Assembly (NCBI GenBank): GCA_902616595.1
Contig: CACMTJ010000011.1
Span: forward strand, 1-39,609
DNA: 39,609 bases
Source: an uncultured Prochlorococcus sp.
GTDB lineage: Bacteria; Cyanobacteriota; Cyanobacteriia; PCC-6307; Cyanobiaceae
Reading direction: 5' to 3'
Part shown: positions 1-10,403 of the stretch, piece after piece
Layout of the letters: each line of letters opens with the position of its first letter
How positions within the stretch are numbered: the stretch's first letter is position 1
The notes under the pieces: generated by a model
Database searches by the model: none
Told to the model about the DNA's origin: nothing
The model's input: the letters and a program-made list of their open reading frames with translations, nothing else
Position numbers and translations under genes: made by a program

Positions 1-847
1 TTTTTTATTTGATAAGAAGAGTTTGTTTGATCCATTAAATGGCCTTAAAGATCTTGAGAATGCTTTGCTTAGAACTCATTCTGAAAACAATTTATTAAAT
101 GATCCTTTACGAATTTTAAGATGTTTTCGATTTGTTTCAGAATTGAATTTTAAAATTGATCTAAGATTAGTTGATTTTATAAAAAAAAATAAAGGGAACT
201 TATATCTTGTCGCAAAAGAGAGAATTACTTATGAAATACAGAAAATAGTAAATGGAGCAAATGCTCTTGATGCAATATTGTTGATAAAAAAATTGAATAT
301 ATTTGATATTGAAAATTTATTTGAAGATTCTTTTTTTTTGGATTTAGAGAAAATTAATTATGGAGAACTTGATCAGGAAGAAAAAGATAAATATTTACCA
401 TCATTTTTTATTGCTCAAATCTTAGATGTTGTAACTTTAGAGAAACTGAAATTTAGTAAAGCTGATATTGCAAAAACTAAGTTATTGCGAAAATGGCACC
501 TTTTCCTGAAAAACAAAAATATCGCTCAGTTAGATGAATTTGACAGATTTAAATTACATCAAGAATTAGAAATGTTTTTGCCATCTTTTATTTTTTATTT
601 ACCTCAAAACCTACAATTAGATTGGCTTCATAGATGGCGTGACAACGATGATAAATTATTTCATCCCTCAAACTTAGTTAATGGTGATGTAATTAAAAAA
701 AATTTGGAAATCAAGGATGGACCTATCTTGGGAGAGCTCTTACAGTATCTTTCAAAGGAACTTGCATATAAGAGATTAAATAATTTTGATGAAGCTATTT
801 ATAAAGCAAAGCGATGGATTGAACAAAATGCGCCAAAATGTGATTAA
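1..847 (+). CDS. cca: CCA tRNA nucleotidyltransferase / poly(A) polymerase family, 5'-truncated
   Basis: This is the C-terminal part of a class II CCA-adding enzyme, which adds or repairs the 3' CCA of tRNAs. The reading frame is open to the window edge (first full codon at base 2), so the gene begins upstream; a TTG at 23 is only an internal codon. The DPxxGxxDL segment (bases 29-55) and the following NDPLRILRCFRF segment are the family's diagnostic region between the nucleotidyltransferase head and the helical neck. The head itself, with the metal-binding Asp residues, lies outside the window. The rest is helical and Lys/Glu-rich, as expected for neck, body and tail. It points the same way as the RRM gene 58 bases downstream. 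Family assignment is firm; whether it adds CCA, only A, or only CC cannot be judged without the head. Confidence 0.88.
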   Translation, partial: FLFDKKSLFDPLNGLKDLENALLRTHSENNLLNDPLRILRCFRFVSELNFKIDLRLVDFIKKNKGNLYLVAKERITYEIQKIVNGANALDAILLIKKLNIFDIENLFEDSFFLDLEKINYGELDQEEKDKYLPSFFIAQILDVVTLEKLKFSKADIAKTKLLRKWHLFLKNKNIAQLDEFDRFKLHQELEMFLPSFIFYLPQNLQLDWLHRWRDNDDKLFHPSNLVNGDVIKKNLEIKDGPILGELLQYLSKELAYKRLNNFDEAIYKAKRWIEQNAPKCD

Positions 848-864
848 ATACACATAGCTTAGTT

Positions 865-892
865 TTGTTTAGAAGTTCAGACTTCAAAATCA
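865..892 (+). terminator. short hairpin after the CCA enzyme gene
   Basis: GAAGT (872-876), a TCAG loop and ACTTC (881-885) form a perfect 5-bp stem. Past one A/A mismatch it extends with TTT/AAA pairs. A T-run follows at 892-896. It could be a weak Rho-independent terminator or only a spacer hairpin; the stem is short. Confidence 0.35.
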
Positions 893-905
893 TTTTTAAA
901 AATTT

Positions 906-1325
906 ATGAGTATTCGCATTTACATTGGCAACTTACCACAAGGATTTAATCCAAAAGAATTTGATACACTTTTAAAGTCAGTTTCTGATTCCATTAGATT
1001 TAAAGCAGTTTTAGATAAGGAAACTAAGGAATGCAGGGGGTTTGGTTTTGCGACTTCTAATAATGAAGATAATGCTAATTTATTAATTCAAAAGTTAAAT
1101 GGTTTTGAATTTAATGGTTCTAAATTAAGAGTAGAGCTATCAGAAAAGAAAGATTCCGCTTCAAATAAAAGAAATAGTGGAAAATTAAATAAGAGTAAGA
1201 AGAGGAAAGACTTTAAGAAAATTGTTCATAGTGATGCTCCTAACTTAGAAGCTCCTGATCCAAGATGGGCAGGAGAATTATCTAAATTAAAAGATTTGTT
1301 GGCTAATCAGAAGACTCCTGCTTAG
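906..1325 (+). CDS. RRM-type RNA-binding protein (cyanobacterial Rbp family)
   Basis: A 139-residue protein with one N-terminal RNA recognition motif (residues about 3-81) and a Lys/Arg-rich tail. RNP2 is IYIGNL (5-10) and RNP1 is RGFGFATS (44-51). RNP1 keeps the key aromatics F46 and F48, but its last position is Ser instead of the usual Phe/Tyr. Cyanobacterial Rbp proteins bind RNA and several respond to cold or help localise photosystem mRNAs; the role here is inferred only from the fold. The basic stretch at about 83-106 would add non-specific RNA affinity, and the end carries a DPRWAGEL segment. The stop codon directly abuts the stop of crtB on the other strand, leaving no room for a terminator. 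Confidence 0.85.
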   Translation: MSIRIYIGNLPQGFNPKEFDTLLKSVSDSIRFKAVLDKETKECRGFGFATSNNEDNANLLIQKLNGFEFNGSKLRVELSEKKDSASNKRNSGKLNKSKKRKDFKKIVHSDAPNLEAPDPRWAGELSKLKDLLANQKTPA

Positions 1326-2234
1326 TCATTTAATTCGAGAAATTAAAAAAGATATAGGAATTTCAAAAGCTTTTACTGAATTTTTTACAAAAGCTCTATT
1401 ATTAAAGACATCATAGTCTAGCCTTTCTATAGAATCTAATATTCCTCTGTAAAGACGTAAGGATGTCCAAACAGGCCATCTTGCATCAGTAGATAACCAT
1501 TTGATTCCATCTTCAGATTTCTGGAACCAATCGCGAGCCCTGGTTAATTGAAAGTTCATTAGTGCTTTCCATTGTTTGTTTATTTCACCTTTTAAAAGTT
1601 TTTCTTCAGAATAATTAAATTTTTCAATATCTTCTTGAGGAAGATAAATTCTACCTCTTTGCCTATCTTCGCCAACATCTCTTAATATATTTGTTAATTG
1701 ATTAGCTATACCTAAAGCTATAGCGGCTTCTGAGGGGTCAGGTTTGGTACTCCATGGAGCGGATGTGTAAGCACTATCAATCCCCATGACATTCTGAGTC
1801 ATCAAACCAACTGTCCCTGCGACTCTATAACAATAGAGTTTTAACTCATCAAAATTTTTGTATCTAAATTTATTAAGATCCATTCTCTGACCATCTATCA
1901 TGTCTAGATAAGGTTGAATACTTTGTGGATATTTTTCTATGGTGTCTAATAAAACGGCATCTAATTCCGATTTAATGTTGCCTTTAAAAACATTCTTTGT
2001 ATTTTCTTCCCATGCATTTAAATTTTCTGCGAGTTCATCTTGCGATTTAGTTGAAGCTTCTAAGCTATCCATTATTTCATCTGTTCTTCTACACCAAACA
2101 TAAATAGCCCAAATCGCTTTCCTTTTCTCTAGAGGTAGCAGGAGGGTTCCCAAGTAAAAGGTTTTAGCCCATTTTTGGGTTTCTTTTCGGCATATCTCGT
2201 ATGCTTGATCTAGTTGAGAAATTGAATTTTTCAA
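1326..2234 (-). CDS. crtB: phytoene synthase
   Basis: Condenses two geranylgeranyl diphosphates into 15-cis-phytoene, the first committed step of carotenoid synthesis. The 302-residue length is typical. Both Asp-rich, Mg-diphosphate-binding motifs are present: DEIMD (52-56) and DVGED (186-190), the latter followed by RQRGRIYLP as in the squalene/phytoene synthase family. It lies 40 bases downstream of crtP on the same strand, the conserved cyanobacterial crtP-crtB (pds-pys) pair, so the two are probably co-transcribed. The protein should sit at the membrane periphery. Function is secure. Confidence 0.96.
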   Translation of the reverse strand: MKNSISQLDQAYEICRKETQKWAKTFYLGTLLLPLEKRKAIWAIYVWCRRTDEIMDSLEASTKSQDELAENLNAWEENTKNVFKGNIKSELDAVLLDTIEKYPQSIQPYLDMIDGQRMDLNKFRYKNFDELKLYCYRVAGTVGLMTQNVMGIDSAYTSAPWSTKPDPSEAAIALGIANQLTNILRDVGEDRQRGRIYLPQEDIEKFNYSEEKLLKGEINKQWKALMNFQLTRARDWFQKSEDGIKWLSTDARWPVWTSLRLYRGILDSIERLDYDVFNNRAFVKNSVKAFEIPISFLISRIK

Positions 2235-2274
2235 AAAGTTTTAGATGAATTTTTAAATTACTTGAATGTAAATC

Positions 2275-3717
<1,443 letters not shown>

Positions 3718-3765
3718 TTAAAGTTAGAACATATTAGTTTTTTTCGTTGATTATTTCGTAAAATT

Positions 3766-4113
3766 ATGGAAAAAATGCTTTTAAAATCGACTACAAGGCA
3801 TGTAAGAATTTTTACTGCCGAAGTGGTAGATGAGGAATTAAAGTTTCATCCCAATAAACTAACTCTTGATTTAGATCCCGATAACGAATTTATTTGGAAC
3901 GAAGATTCTCTAAACAAAATAAATGAAAAATTCAATGAATTAATAAAAGAGAGAGCAGGAAAGGATTTAGATGATTATGAACTTCGAAAAATAGGATCAG
4001 AAATTGAAGGTTTGATTAAATTTTTGCTTCAAAATGGTCAGCTTAGCTATAACCCTGACTGTAGAGTTATGAATTACTCAATGGGTTTACCAAAGACAAA
4101 TGAAGTGCTGTGA
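3766..4113 (+). CDS. ndhM: NAD(P)H-quinone oxidoreductase subunit M
   Basis: A small, soluble subunit of the peripheral arm of cyanobacterial/plastid NDH-1, absent from most bacterial complex I. The 115-residue length is the family norm. The start [17 protein letters not shown], the [18 protein letters not shown] segment and the ending LPKTNEVL match NdhM throughout. NDH-1 oxidises ferredoxin and reduces plastoquinone for cyclic electron flow and respiration. The last bases overlap the next gene by 4 (GTGA), which implies translational coupling. A second ATG at residue 4 is a possible alternative start. Confidence 0.95.
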   Translation: MEKMLLKSTTRHVRIFTAEVVDEELKFHPNKLTLDLDPDNEFIWNEDSLNKINEKFNELIKERAGKDLDDYELRKIGSEIEGLIKFLLQNGQLSYNPDCRVMNYSMGLPKTNEVL

Positions 4114-4733
4114 ATAGATCATCCTCAAATAGAAGGCCAAGAAGAGGCTCAAATAGAAGTTATTATCCACCAAATCCAAAGGATATGGATCCGTATGGTC
4201 AAAGAAGCAATAGATTGCCTGCTTCTTCTGAACAAAAGATCAACTTTAGTACAGGAACCATTGCCGTACTTGCTGGAGTATTAATTTTAGGAGTTGGTAT
4301 CGGGAGCGCTATTACCAGTACAACTGATGGCGGGCAGGGAAATATAGCAAGTCAACAACAATTAGATATGGCTGTTCCAGATCCTGAATTTTGCAGACAA
4401 TGGGGAGCTAGTGCTTTTGTAATTGATGTTGAAATGTATACGACTCTAAATCCATCTACGAGTTTTGTAACGCAACCAGCTCTTCAGCCCGGGTGTGTTA
4501 TTAGAAGAGAGAATTGGACAGTGTTACAAAAACAGGGCGCAATTAGTAATGAAGATGTAAGAGAATGCAAGCAAAGGATGAATACTTTTGCTTATATTGG
4601 TTCTATAAGAGATAAGCCAATAGTTAAGTGCGTTTATCAGACTGATGTAAATGAAAATAAATTTATAATAAAAGGTGATGGACAAGCTGAAGACGGCGGG
4701 GTAGGTATTAACAAAGAAGCAATTCAGTTTTGA
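4110..4733 (+). CDS. DUF3172 membrane protein, conserved in cyanobacteria
   Basis: A 207-residue protein of unknown function that I recognise as DUF3172. The N-terminus is rich in Arg, Ser and Asn (residues 1-45), followed by one hydrophobic, Gly-rich span (about 48-69). A mostly polar domain follows with four Cys residues (in DPEFC, QPGCV, RECKQ and VKCVY). This suggests a single-pass thylakoid or plasma membrane protein whose C-terminal domain might hold disulfides if exported. The GTG start at 4110 overlaps the ndhM stop, so the two are translationally coupled; a role near NDH-1 is possible but unproven. It is convergent with the LysR gene, with 6 bases between stops. Confidence 0.85.
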   Translation: MNRSSSNRRPRRGSNRSYYPPNPKDMDPYGQRSNRLPASSEQKINFSTGTIAVLAGVLILGVGIGSAITSTTDGGQGNIASQQQLDMAVPDPEFCRQWGASAFVIDVEMYTTLNPSTSFVTQPALQPGCVIRRENWTVLQKQGAISNEDVRECKQRMNTFAYIGSIRDKPIVKCVYQTDVNENKFIIKGDGQAEDGGVGINKEAIQF

Positions 4734-4739
4734 TCGAAA

Positions 4740-5684
4740 TTATATATGTCTCAAAGGGCTTTCTAAACTAGCAAATTGTGGGAGAATGTTTTTCTTGAAT
4801 ACTTCTGATGCTCTTGATGTATATCTTGACGGATTAGTAATTAATTTAAGTTCTCTTTTTACCTCTAAATCAGCAACGAATGCTTTGTGGATTGTTGCAG
4901 CCGATAATTCTCTTTCAATAGAAACAACAGGCAAAAAGGAAGCTCCTAAACCTGATTGAACTGCATTCTTAATTGCTTCAAGAGAGTTAAGTTCCATCTC
5001 AATTTTTAATCTTTGAATATCAAGCCCAGAATCTTGGAGAAGTTTGTCAACAACTTTTCTTGTTGTAGATTGTGAGTCTAATGTTACAAAATTTAATTTG
5101 TATAAGTCTTCTTTAAGAAGCTCTTTTTTGGCCGAAAGTGGATGTTTAGATGGTAAAACTAATGCCAATTCATCAGTGGCATAGGGAATTACTTGTAGCA
5201 AATTTTCCAAATCTCCAGGTAATTGTCCGCCAATAATGGCTAAGTCAATTTGTCCATTGGCCACACTCCAACCAGTTCTTCTCGTACTGTGAACTTGAAG
5301 TTGAACGGATACATCAGGGTATTTTTGTCTGAATAGTCCTATCATTCTCGGCATTAGATAAGTGCCCGTTGTTTGGCTCGCTCCAATGACAAGAGTTCCA
5401 CCTTTTAAGCTATTTAAATCTTCAATAGCTTTGCAAGCTTCGTCGCATTGATTCAAAATTCGTTCACAATATTCAAGTAATAGTCTCCCTGCTTCAGTCA
5501 ATAGAGCTTTCCTACCACCTCTGTCGAAAATTGTGATTTCAAGTTGTTTTTCTAAATTTTGTATTTGTAAACTTACGGCAGGTTGGGTTACATACAAGAG
5601 ATCTGCAGCTTTTTTAAAACTTCCTTGAGCTGCTATAGCTTTTAATATTCTTAATTGGTCGAGTGTAAATGGTAATTCTGGCAT
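4740..5684 (-). CDS. rbcR: LysR-type transcriptional regulator, RbcR/CcmR (NdhR) type
   Basis: A 314-residue LysR-family regulator. The N-terminal winged helix-turn-helix is at about residues 10-65, with recognition segment [20 protein letters not shown] starting at 21. The effector-binding domain begins near 92 with [17 protein letters not shown], typical of CbbR/RbcR/CcmR proteins that sense carbon metabolites and control Rubisco, CO2-concentration or ndh genes. The gene lies beside Z-ISO and the ndhF-ndhD pair; in other cyanobacteria related regulators control ndhF genes. The divergent 83-base spacer holds two inverted repeats, possible binding sites. Picocyanobacteria usually label this gene rbcR; which target is controlled here is inference. 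Confidence 0.88.
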   Translation of the reverse strand: MPELPFTLDQLRILKAIAAQGSFKKAADLLYVTQPAVSLQIQNLEKQLEITIFDRGGRKALLTEAGRLLLEYCERILNQCDEACKAIEDLNSLKGGTLVIGASQTTGTYLMPRMIGLFRQKYPDVSVQLQVHSTRRTGWSVANGQIDLAIIGGQLPGDLENLLQVIPYATDELALVLPSKHPLSAKKELLKEDLYKLNFVTLDSQSTTRKVVDKLLQDSGLDIQRLKIEMELNSLEAIKNAVQSGLGASFLPVVSIERELSAATIHKAFVADLEVKRELKLITNPSRYTSRASEVFKKNILPQFASLESPLRHI

Positions 5685-5704
5685 CTATTATGCCTACAAT
5701 TTCT

Positions 5705-5743
5705 TATAATTCTAATGCTTAGGAGCATTCTTGTTAAGAACAA
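5705..5743. promoter_or_regulatory. candidate promoter and operator between rbcR and Z-ISO
   Basis: In the divergent spacer, TATAAT (5705-5710) is a perfect -10 hexamer pointing toward the Z-ISO gene. Just after it come the inverted repeats AATGCT-TAGG-AGCATT (5714-5729) and TTGTT-AAG-AACAA (5731-5743). Repeats over the expected transcription start would suit a regulator such as the adjacent LysR protein. No clear -35 box is seen. The protein that binds here is unproven. Confidence 0.4.
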
Positions 5744-5767
5744 AAATTATTTGAACAATTTAAATAT

Positions 5768-6496
5768 ATGGAGACTCATAAAACCTCGCTAATTATCTTA
5801 ATTTTGATTTTGATTTTTGCGGTCATTCATAGTGGGGGAGCTGCTTTAAGAATCAAAGCAGAATCTATTATGGGTCCAAGACTATGGCGTTTATGTTTCG
5901 TTTTTTTAAGTTTGCCATCTGCAATTATCTTGATTAGTTATTTTTTAGCTCATAGATATGACGGAATCAGATTATGGAATTTACAGGGCAATAATTTTGT
6001 TTTTATGGTCGTTTGGTTCTTAACTGCAATAAGTTTTTTATTTTTATATCCCGCTACTTACAATTTGCTAGAAATTCCTTCTGTTTTAAAACCTAAAGTA
6101 CGAATCTATGGAACTGGGATAATGCGAATCACAAGACATCCACAAGCATTTGGTCAGATAATTTGGTGTTTTGCTCATACTTTATGGATTGGTACATCAT
6201 TTACATTAGTAACTTCTATTGGCTTAGTTTTGCATCACCTTTTTGCAATCTGGCATGGCGACAAGAGATTAGCAAATAGATTTGGAGAAGAATTTGAAAA
6301 CTTTAAAAAAAATACTTCTATAATCCCTTTTTTGGCGATACTTGAGGGGAGGCAAGAATTTAAGATTAAAGAATTTTTTCGGTTATCTCAAGTTGGCATA
6401 TTAATTGCAATAGGCGTACTTTGGTGGTCTCATCAATATATAAATATTGCTGTTAAAACATTTAATTCATCATTTTTGTCTGAATTTTTCAATTGA
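5768..6496 (+). CDS. 15-cis-zeta-carotene isomerase (Z-ISO), NnrU family
   Basis: An integral membrane protein of 242 residues, often labelled only as NnrU family. Long stretches follow plant Z-ISO as I recall it: GPRLWR near 36, the HRYDG..LWNLQG segment (62-74), YPATYNLLE (94-102), GIMRITRHPQ..GQ (117-130), WCFAHTLWIG (133-142), HHLF (156-159) and TSIIPF..I.EGRQ (183-195). Z-ISO isomerises the 15-cis bond of tri-cis-zeta-carotene made by CrtP, so that zeta-carotene desaturase can act. It is a haem b enzyme with His ligands; candidate His residues here are 62, 124, 137 and 156/157. About five to six membrane spans are seen. Its spacing to ndhF is 33 bases. Substrate is assigned by homology, not by local evidence. 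Confidence 0.85.
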   Translation: METHKTSLIILILILIFAVIHSGGAALRIKAESIMGPRLWRLCFVFLSLPSAIILISYFLAHRYDGIRLWNLQGNNFVFMVVWFLTAISFLFLYPATYNLLEIPSVLKPKVRIYGTGIMRITRHPQAFGQIIWCFAHTLWIGTSFTLVTSIGLVLHHLFAIWHGDKRLANRFGEEFENFKKNTSIIPFLAILEGRQEFKIKEFFRLSQVGILIAIGVLWWSHQYINIAVKTFNSSFLSEFFN

Positions 6497-6529
6497 CAGT
6501 TTAAAATCAAAATAAAAGTTTTTTAAAAA

Positions 6530-8551
6530 ATGCCACAAGCTTCAGAAATTGCCTGGTTAATTCCCGTTTTTCCACTTATTGGAGCAGTGCTTTCTGGCCT
6601 AGGACTAATAAGCATTAACAAGAAAATTAATAATTCAAGAGAAATTGTTTCTGTAGGTCTGATTTCTTTCGTTGGGATTTCTGCGGTAATTAGTTATAAA
6701 GCTTTAATTGAACAAGTTAATGGTTATCAATCAGTAGAAAAATTATTTGTATGGGCCAATGCAGGAGATTTCACAATTCCAATGGGATTCGTCCTTGATC
6801 CTTTAGGGAGTGTAATGCTTGCGTTAGTAACTACAATAACTTTGCTGGTAATGATTTACTCTCATGGGTACATGGCGCATGACAAAGGTTATGTCAGATT
6901 TTTTACATATTTAGCATTATTTAGTAGTTCAATGATGGGATTAATAGTTAGTCCGAATTTATTAGAAATTTATGTTTTTTGGGAATTAGTTGGGATGTGT
7001 TCTTATTTATTAGTTGGTTTTTGGTATGACAGGGATGGCGCTGCACACGCTGCACAAAAAGCATTTGTTGTTAACAGAGTGGGAGATTTTGGTTTATTAC
7101 TAGGAATTCTTGGCCTATTTTGGGCAACAAATAGTTTTGATTTTAATGAAATAGCTACTGGAATTTCTCAATCGATATCTGACCATTCGATACCCATTTG
7201 GGCAGCTTTATTACTTTGTTTTTTAGTTTTTCTAGGGCCAATGGCTAAATCCGCTCAGTTTCCTCTTCATGTGTGGTTACCTGACGCAATGGAAGGTCCT
7301 ACACCAATTTCTGCACTTATCCATGCTGCAACAATGGTTGCAGCAGGAATCTTTCTTGTAGCAAGACTTCAACCTTTGTATTCAATATTCCCTTCTATTC
7401 AGTTCACTATTGCTTTAGTTGGTACCATTACTTGTTTTTTAGGAGCCTCTATAGCTTTGACCCAAATGGATTTAAAAAAAGGTTTAGCATATAGCACAGT
7501 TTCTCAGCTTGGATATATGATGCTCGCAATGGGTTGTGGAGCACCAGTTGCAGGAATTTTTCATTTAGTAACTCATGCTTGCTTTAAAGCAATGCTATTT
7601 TTGGGATCTGGTTCGGTAATACATGCTATGGAAGAAGTAGTTGGCCATCAGCCTGTATTAGCTCAAGATATGAGATTGATGGGAGGTTTAAGAAAAAAAA
7701 TGCCATATACATCAACAACATTTTTAATAGGTTGTGTAGCAATTAGTGGAATTCCCCCATTGGCAGGATTTTGGAGTAAAGACGAGATACTCGGAAATGC
7801 TTTTATATCATTTCCAGCTTTTTGGTTTGTAGGACTTCTAACAGCAGGTATGACTGCTTTTTATATGTTTAGGCTTTATTTCTTGACATTTGAAGGAGAT
7901 TTCAGAGGGGAGAATAAAGAATTGCAAAAACAGCTTCTAATAGCCTCCAAAACAAACCTAGATGATGAAAATGAAGAAGATCATGAAGAACATGGCTCTA
8001 TTCATGAGTCACCATGGTCTATGACATTTCCCTTGGTATTTCTAGCTGTACCGTCTGTAATAATTGGTTTTATGGGACTTCCATGGGATAGCAAAATTGC
8101 AATTTTACTAGATCCCGAAGAAGCAGAGACTGCTGCAAAAGCCTTCGAATTAAAAGAATTTTTGCCTTTAGCACTTGCTTCAATACTTATTGCATCAGCC
8201 GGAATTCTTATTGCTTATCAGGCATATTTTGTGAAAAAAATTAATTTATCAGTTTTATTTGCCGAAAAGTTTCCTAGCATCAACCGATTTTTATCTAATA
8301 AATGGTACCTAGATGATATTAATGAAAAACTTTTTGTTAAGGGTAGTAGAAAACTTGCTAAAGAAGTTTTAGAGGTTGATTCTAAGGTTGTTGATGGTGT
8401 TGTAAATCTTACCGGACTTGTAACTTTAGGTAGTGGAGAAGGTTTAAAATATTTTGAGACTGGTAGGGCTCAATTTTATGCGCTTATTGTTTTTGGTGGT
8501 GTAATTTTACTAGTTGCTATATTTGGGTTGCAATCTCCTCAAGTTTCTTAA
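6530..8551 (+). CDS. ndhF: NAD(P)H-quinone oxidoreductase chain 5 (NdhF1 type)
   Basis: A large antiporter-like proton-pumping subunit of the NDH-1 membrane arm (NuoL/ND5 homologue), 673 residues. It has the N-terminal LDPLGSVMLALVTTITLLVM span. Next comes the proton antiporter core with the conserved WELVGMCSYLLVGFW, FPLHVWLPDAMEGPTPISALIHAATMVAAG and KKGLAYSTVSQLGYMMLAMG segments, then GIPPLAGFWSKDEI. It pairs with ndhD immediately downstream as in the respiratory/cyclic NDH-1L type rather than the CO2-uptake type, and no chpX/cupA-like gene is nearby. An Asp/Glu/His-rich loop at about residues 475-497 is unusual in charge and probably faces solvent between helices. Confidence 0.96.
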   Translation: MPQASEIAWLIPVFPLIGAVLSGLGLISINKKINNSREIVSVGLISFVGISAVISYKALIEQVNGYQSVEKLFVWANAGDFTIPMGFVLDPLGSVMLALVTTITLLVMIYSHGYMAHDKGYVRFFTYLALFSSSMMGLIVSPNLLEIYVFWELVGMCSYLLVGFWYDRDGAAHAAQKAFVVNRVGDFGLLLGILGLFWATNSFDFNEIATGISQSISDHSIPIWAALLLCFLVFLGPMAKSAQFPLHVWLPDAMEGPTPISALIHAATMVAAGIFLVARLQPLYSIFPSIQFTIALVGTITCFLGASIALTQMDLKKGLAYSTVSQLGYMMLAMGCGAPVAGIFHLVTHACFKAMLFLGSGSVIHAMEEVVGHQPVLAQDMRLMGGLRKKMPYTSTTFLIGCVAISGIPPLAGFWSKDEILGNAFISFPAFWFVGLLTAGMTAFYMFRLYFLTFEGDFRGENKELQKQLLIASKTNLDDENEEDHEEHGSIHESPWSMTFPLVFLAVPSVIIGFMGLPWDSKIAILLDPEEAETAAKAFELKEFLPLALASILIASAGILIAYQAYFVKKINLSVLFAEKFPSINRFLSNKWYLDDINEKLFVKGSRKLAKEVLEVDSKVVDGVVNLTGLVTLGSGEGLKYFETGRAQFYALIVFGGVILLVAIFGLQSPQVS

Positions 8552-8672
8552 TTACAATTGTGTGTCTTCACTGTCCATTAGGGTGAAAAAATACAGAAAA
8601 TTTCTAGACTTTATTTAAGATAAATTTCTTATTAAATTGAGTACTTATTTTTATACACATTTTGCGACACAA

Positions 8673-10277
8673 ATGTTGGGAACTTTGGGAGCTGGATTAT
8701 CTAATTTTCCTTGGTTATCTGCTTCAATTTTATTCCCAATTGGTAGTGCATTTGTGATACCTCTTTTCCCAGATAAAGGGGATGGCAAAGAGGTGAGATG
8801 GTTTGCATTGTCTATTGCATTAATTACTTTTTTAATAACTGTAGGTTCATATATAAATGGCTTTGATATTAGTAATGAGAATGTTCAACTTAAAGAAAAT
8901 ATTAGTTGGCTCCCTGATCTAGGTCTTACTTGGTCCGTTGGCGCTGATGGCATGTCTATGCCTTTAATATTATTGACTAGTTTTATAACTGCTTTAGCAG
9001 TTCTTGCTGCATGGCCAGTCAAGTTCAAACCAAAGTTATTTTTCTTTTTGATATTGGTTATGGATGGTGGTCAAATCGCTGTGTTTGCCGTACAAGATAT
9101 GCTTTTATTTTTTCTAACTTGGGAACTTGAGTTAATTCCCGTTTATTTATTACTGGCTATATGGGGTGGCAAAAATCGACAATATGCAGCAACAAAATTC
9201 ATTATTTATACCGCTGGCAGTTCTATCTTTATTCTCATTGCAGCGTTAGCAATGGGTTTCTATGGTACTGAAATTCCTAACTTTGAGTTTTCTCACTTGG
9301 CAGCTCAAGATTTTAGTCAAAAATTCCAAATATTATGTTATGTAGGACTTTTAATTGCATTTGGTGTGAAACTTCCAATAGTACCTCTTCATACTTGGCT
9401 TCCGGATGCTCATGGAGAGGCTACAGCTCCAGTTCATATGCTTCTAGCAGGAATTTTATTAAAGATGGGAGGATATGCTCTTTTAAGATTTAATGCACAA
9501 TTATTACCCGTTGCTCATGCTCAATTTGCCCCATTATTAATAGTTCTAGGGGTAGTCAATATAATTTATGCTGCATTAACTTCTTTTGCTCAAAGGAATC
9601 TTAAAAGAAAAATTGCATACAGTTCGATAAGTCATATGGGTTTTGTTCTTATTGGAATAGGGAGTTTTAGTAGCCTTGGAACAAGCGGAGCTATGCTGCA
9701 AATGGTTAGTCATGGATTAATCGGTGCAAGTTTATTTTTTCTTGTTGGTGCTACCTATGACAGAACAAAGACTCTTAAACTTGATGAAATGAGTGGTGTA
9801 GGACAAAAAATGAGAATCATGTTTGCCCTATGGACTGCTTGCTCCCTGGCTTCCCTGGCTTTACCTGGTATGAGTGGATTTGTTTCCGAATTGATGGTAT
9901 TTACAGGATTTGTTACTGATGAAGTGTATACACTACCGTTTAGGGTAGTGATGGCCTCTTTAGCAGCTATCGGTGTAATACTTACTCCTATTTATTTACT
10001 TTCAATGTTAAGAGAAATTTTCTTTGGCAAAGAAAATCCTAAATTAATCGAAGAACGAAAACTTATAGATGCAGAGCCAAGGGAAGTTTATATTATTGCC
10101 TGTTTACTTTTACCGATTATTGGAATTGGTTTATACCCAAGATTAATTACTGAAAGTTACATTGCATCTATCAATAATTTGGTCGATCGAGATTTAACTG
10201 CAGTTAAAGGTGCTGTTAAAACAAATATTTTTTCAGGAAATAAAACAAACGATATCCTAAAAGCTCCAAAAATATAA
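8673..10277 (+). CDS. ndhD: NAD(P)H-quinone oxidoreductase chain 4 (NdhD1 type)
   Basis: An antiporter-like membrane subunit of NDH-1 (NuoM/ND4 homologue). The core motifs [54 protein letters not shown] and [19 protein letters not shown] are intact, as is [15 protein letters not shown]. The ATG at 8673 (534 residues, MLGTLGAG...) is chosen because it matches the usual picocyanobacterial start. A TTG at 8637 would add 12 residues, and neither start has a good Shine-Dalgarno sequence. It follows ndhF by 121 bases and is probably co-transcribed. A long hairpin follows the gene (10321-10362) and may end this transcript. Confidence 0.96.
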   Translation: MLGTLGAGLSNFPWLSASILFPIGSAFVIPLFPDKGDGKEVRWFALSIALITFLITVGSYINGFDISNENVQLKENISWLPDLGLTWSVGADGMSMPLILLTSFITALAVLAAWPVKFKPKLFFFLILVMDGGQIAVFAVQDMLLFFLTWELELIPVYLLLAIWGGKNRQYAATKFIIYTAGSSIFILIAALAMGFYGTEIPNFEFSHLAAQDFSQKFQILCYVGLLIAFGVKLPIVPLHTWLPDAHGEATAPVHMLLAGILLKMGGYALLRFNAQLLPVAHAQFAPLLIVLGVVNIIYAALTSFAQRNLKRKIAYSSISHMGFVLIGIGSFSSLGTSGAMLQMVSHGLIGASLFFLVGATYDRTKTLKLDEMSGVGQKMRIMFALWTACSLASLALPGMSGFVSELMVFTGFVTDEVYTLPFRVVMASLAAIGVILTPIYLLSMLREIFFGKENPKLIEERKLIDAEPREVYIIACLLLPIIGIGLYPRLITESYIASINNLVDRDLTAVKGAVKTNIFSGNKTNDILKAPKI

Positions 10278-10320
10278 TTTTTTAAATTAACTCAATATTG
10301 TTTGGCATTAAATAAATTTA

Positions 10321-10362
10321 AAGATATCTTGTGAGTAGATTTTATCTATCTCAAAATATCTT
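10321..10362 (+). terminator. long imperfect hairpin between ndhD and scpA
   Basis: AAGATAT (10321-10327) pairs with ATATCTT (10356-10362). Inside, TTG/CAA, GA/TC and TAGAT/ATCTA (10336-10340 with 10344-10348) extend the stem to about 17 pairs with two single mismatches, one bulge and a TTT loop. It could end the ndhF-ndhD message, although the following bases (ATTTCAATCC) are only a poor U-tract. It could also be a processing or stabilising structure. Confidence 0.45.
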
Positions 10363-10403
10363 ATTTCAATCCTATTGATAGGCAACAATTAGGCCCTAGA
10401 CTG

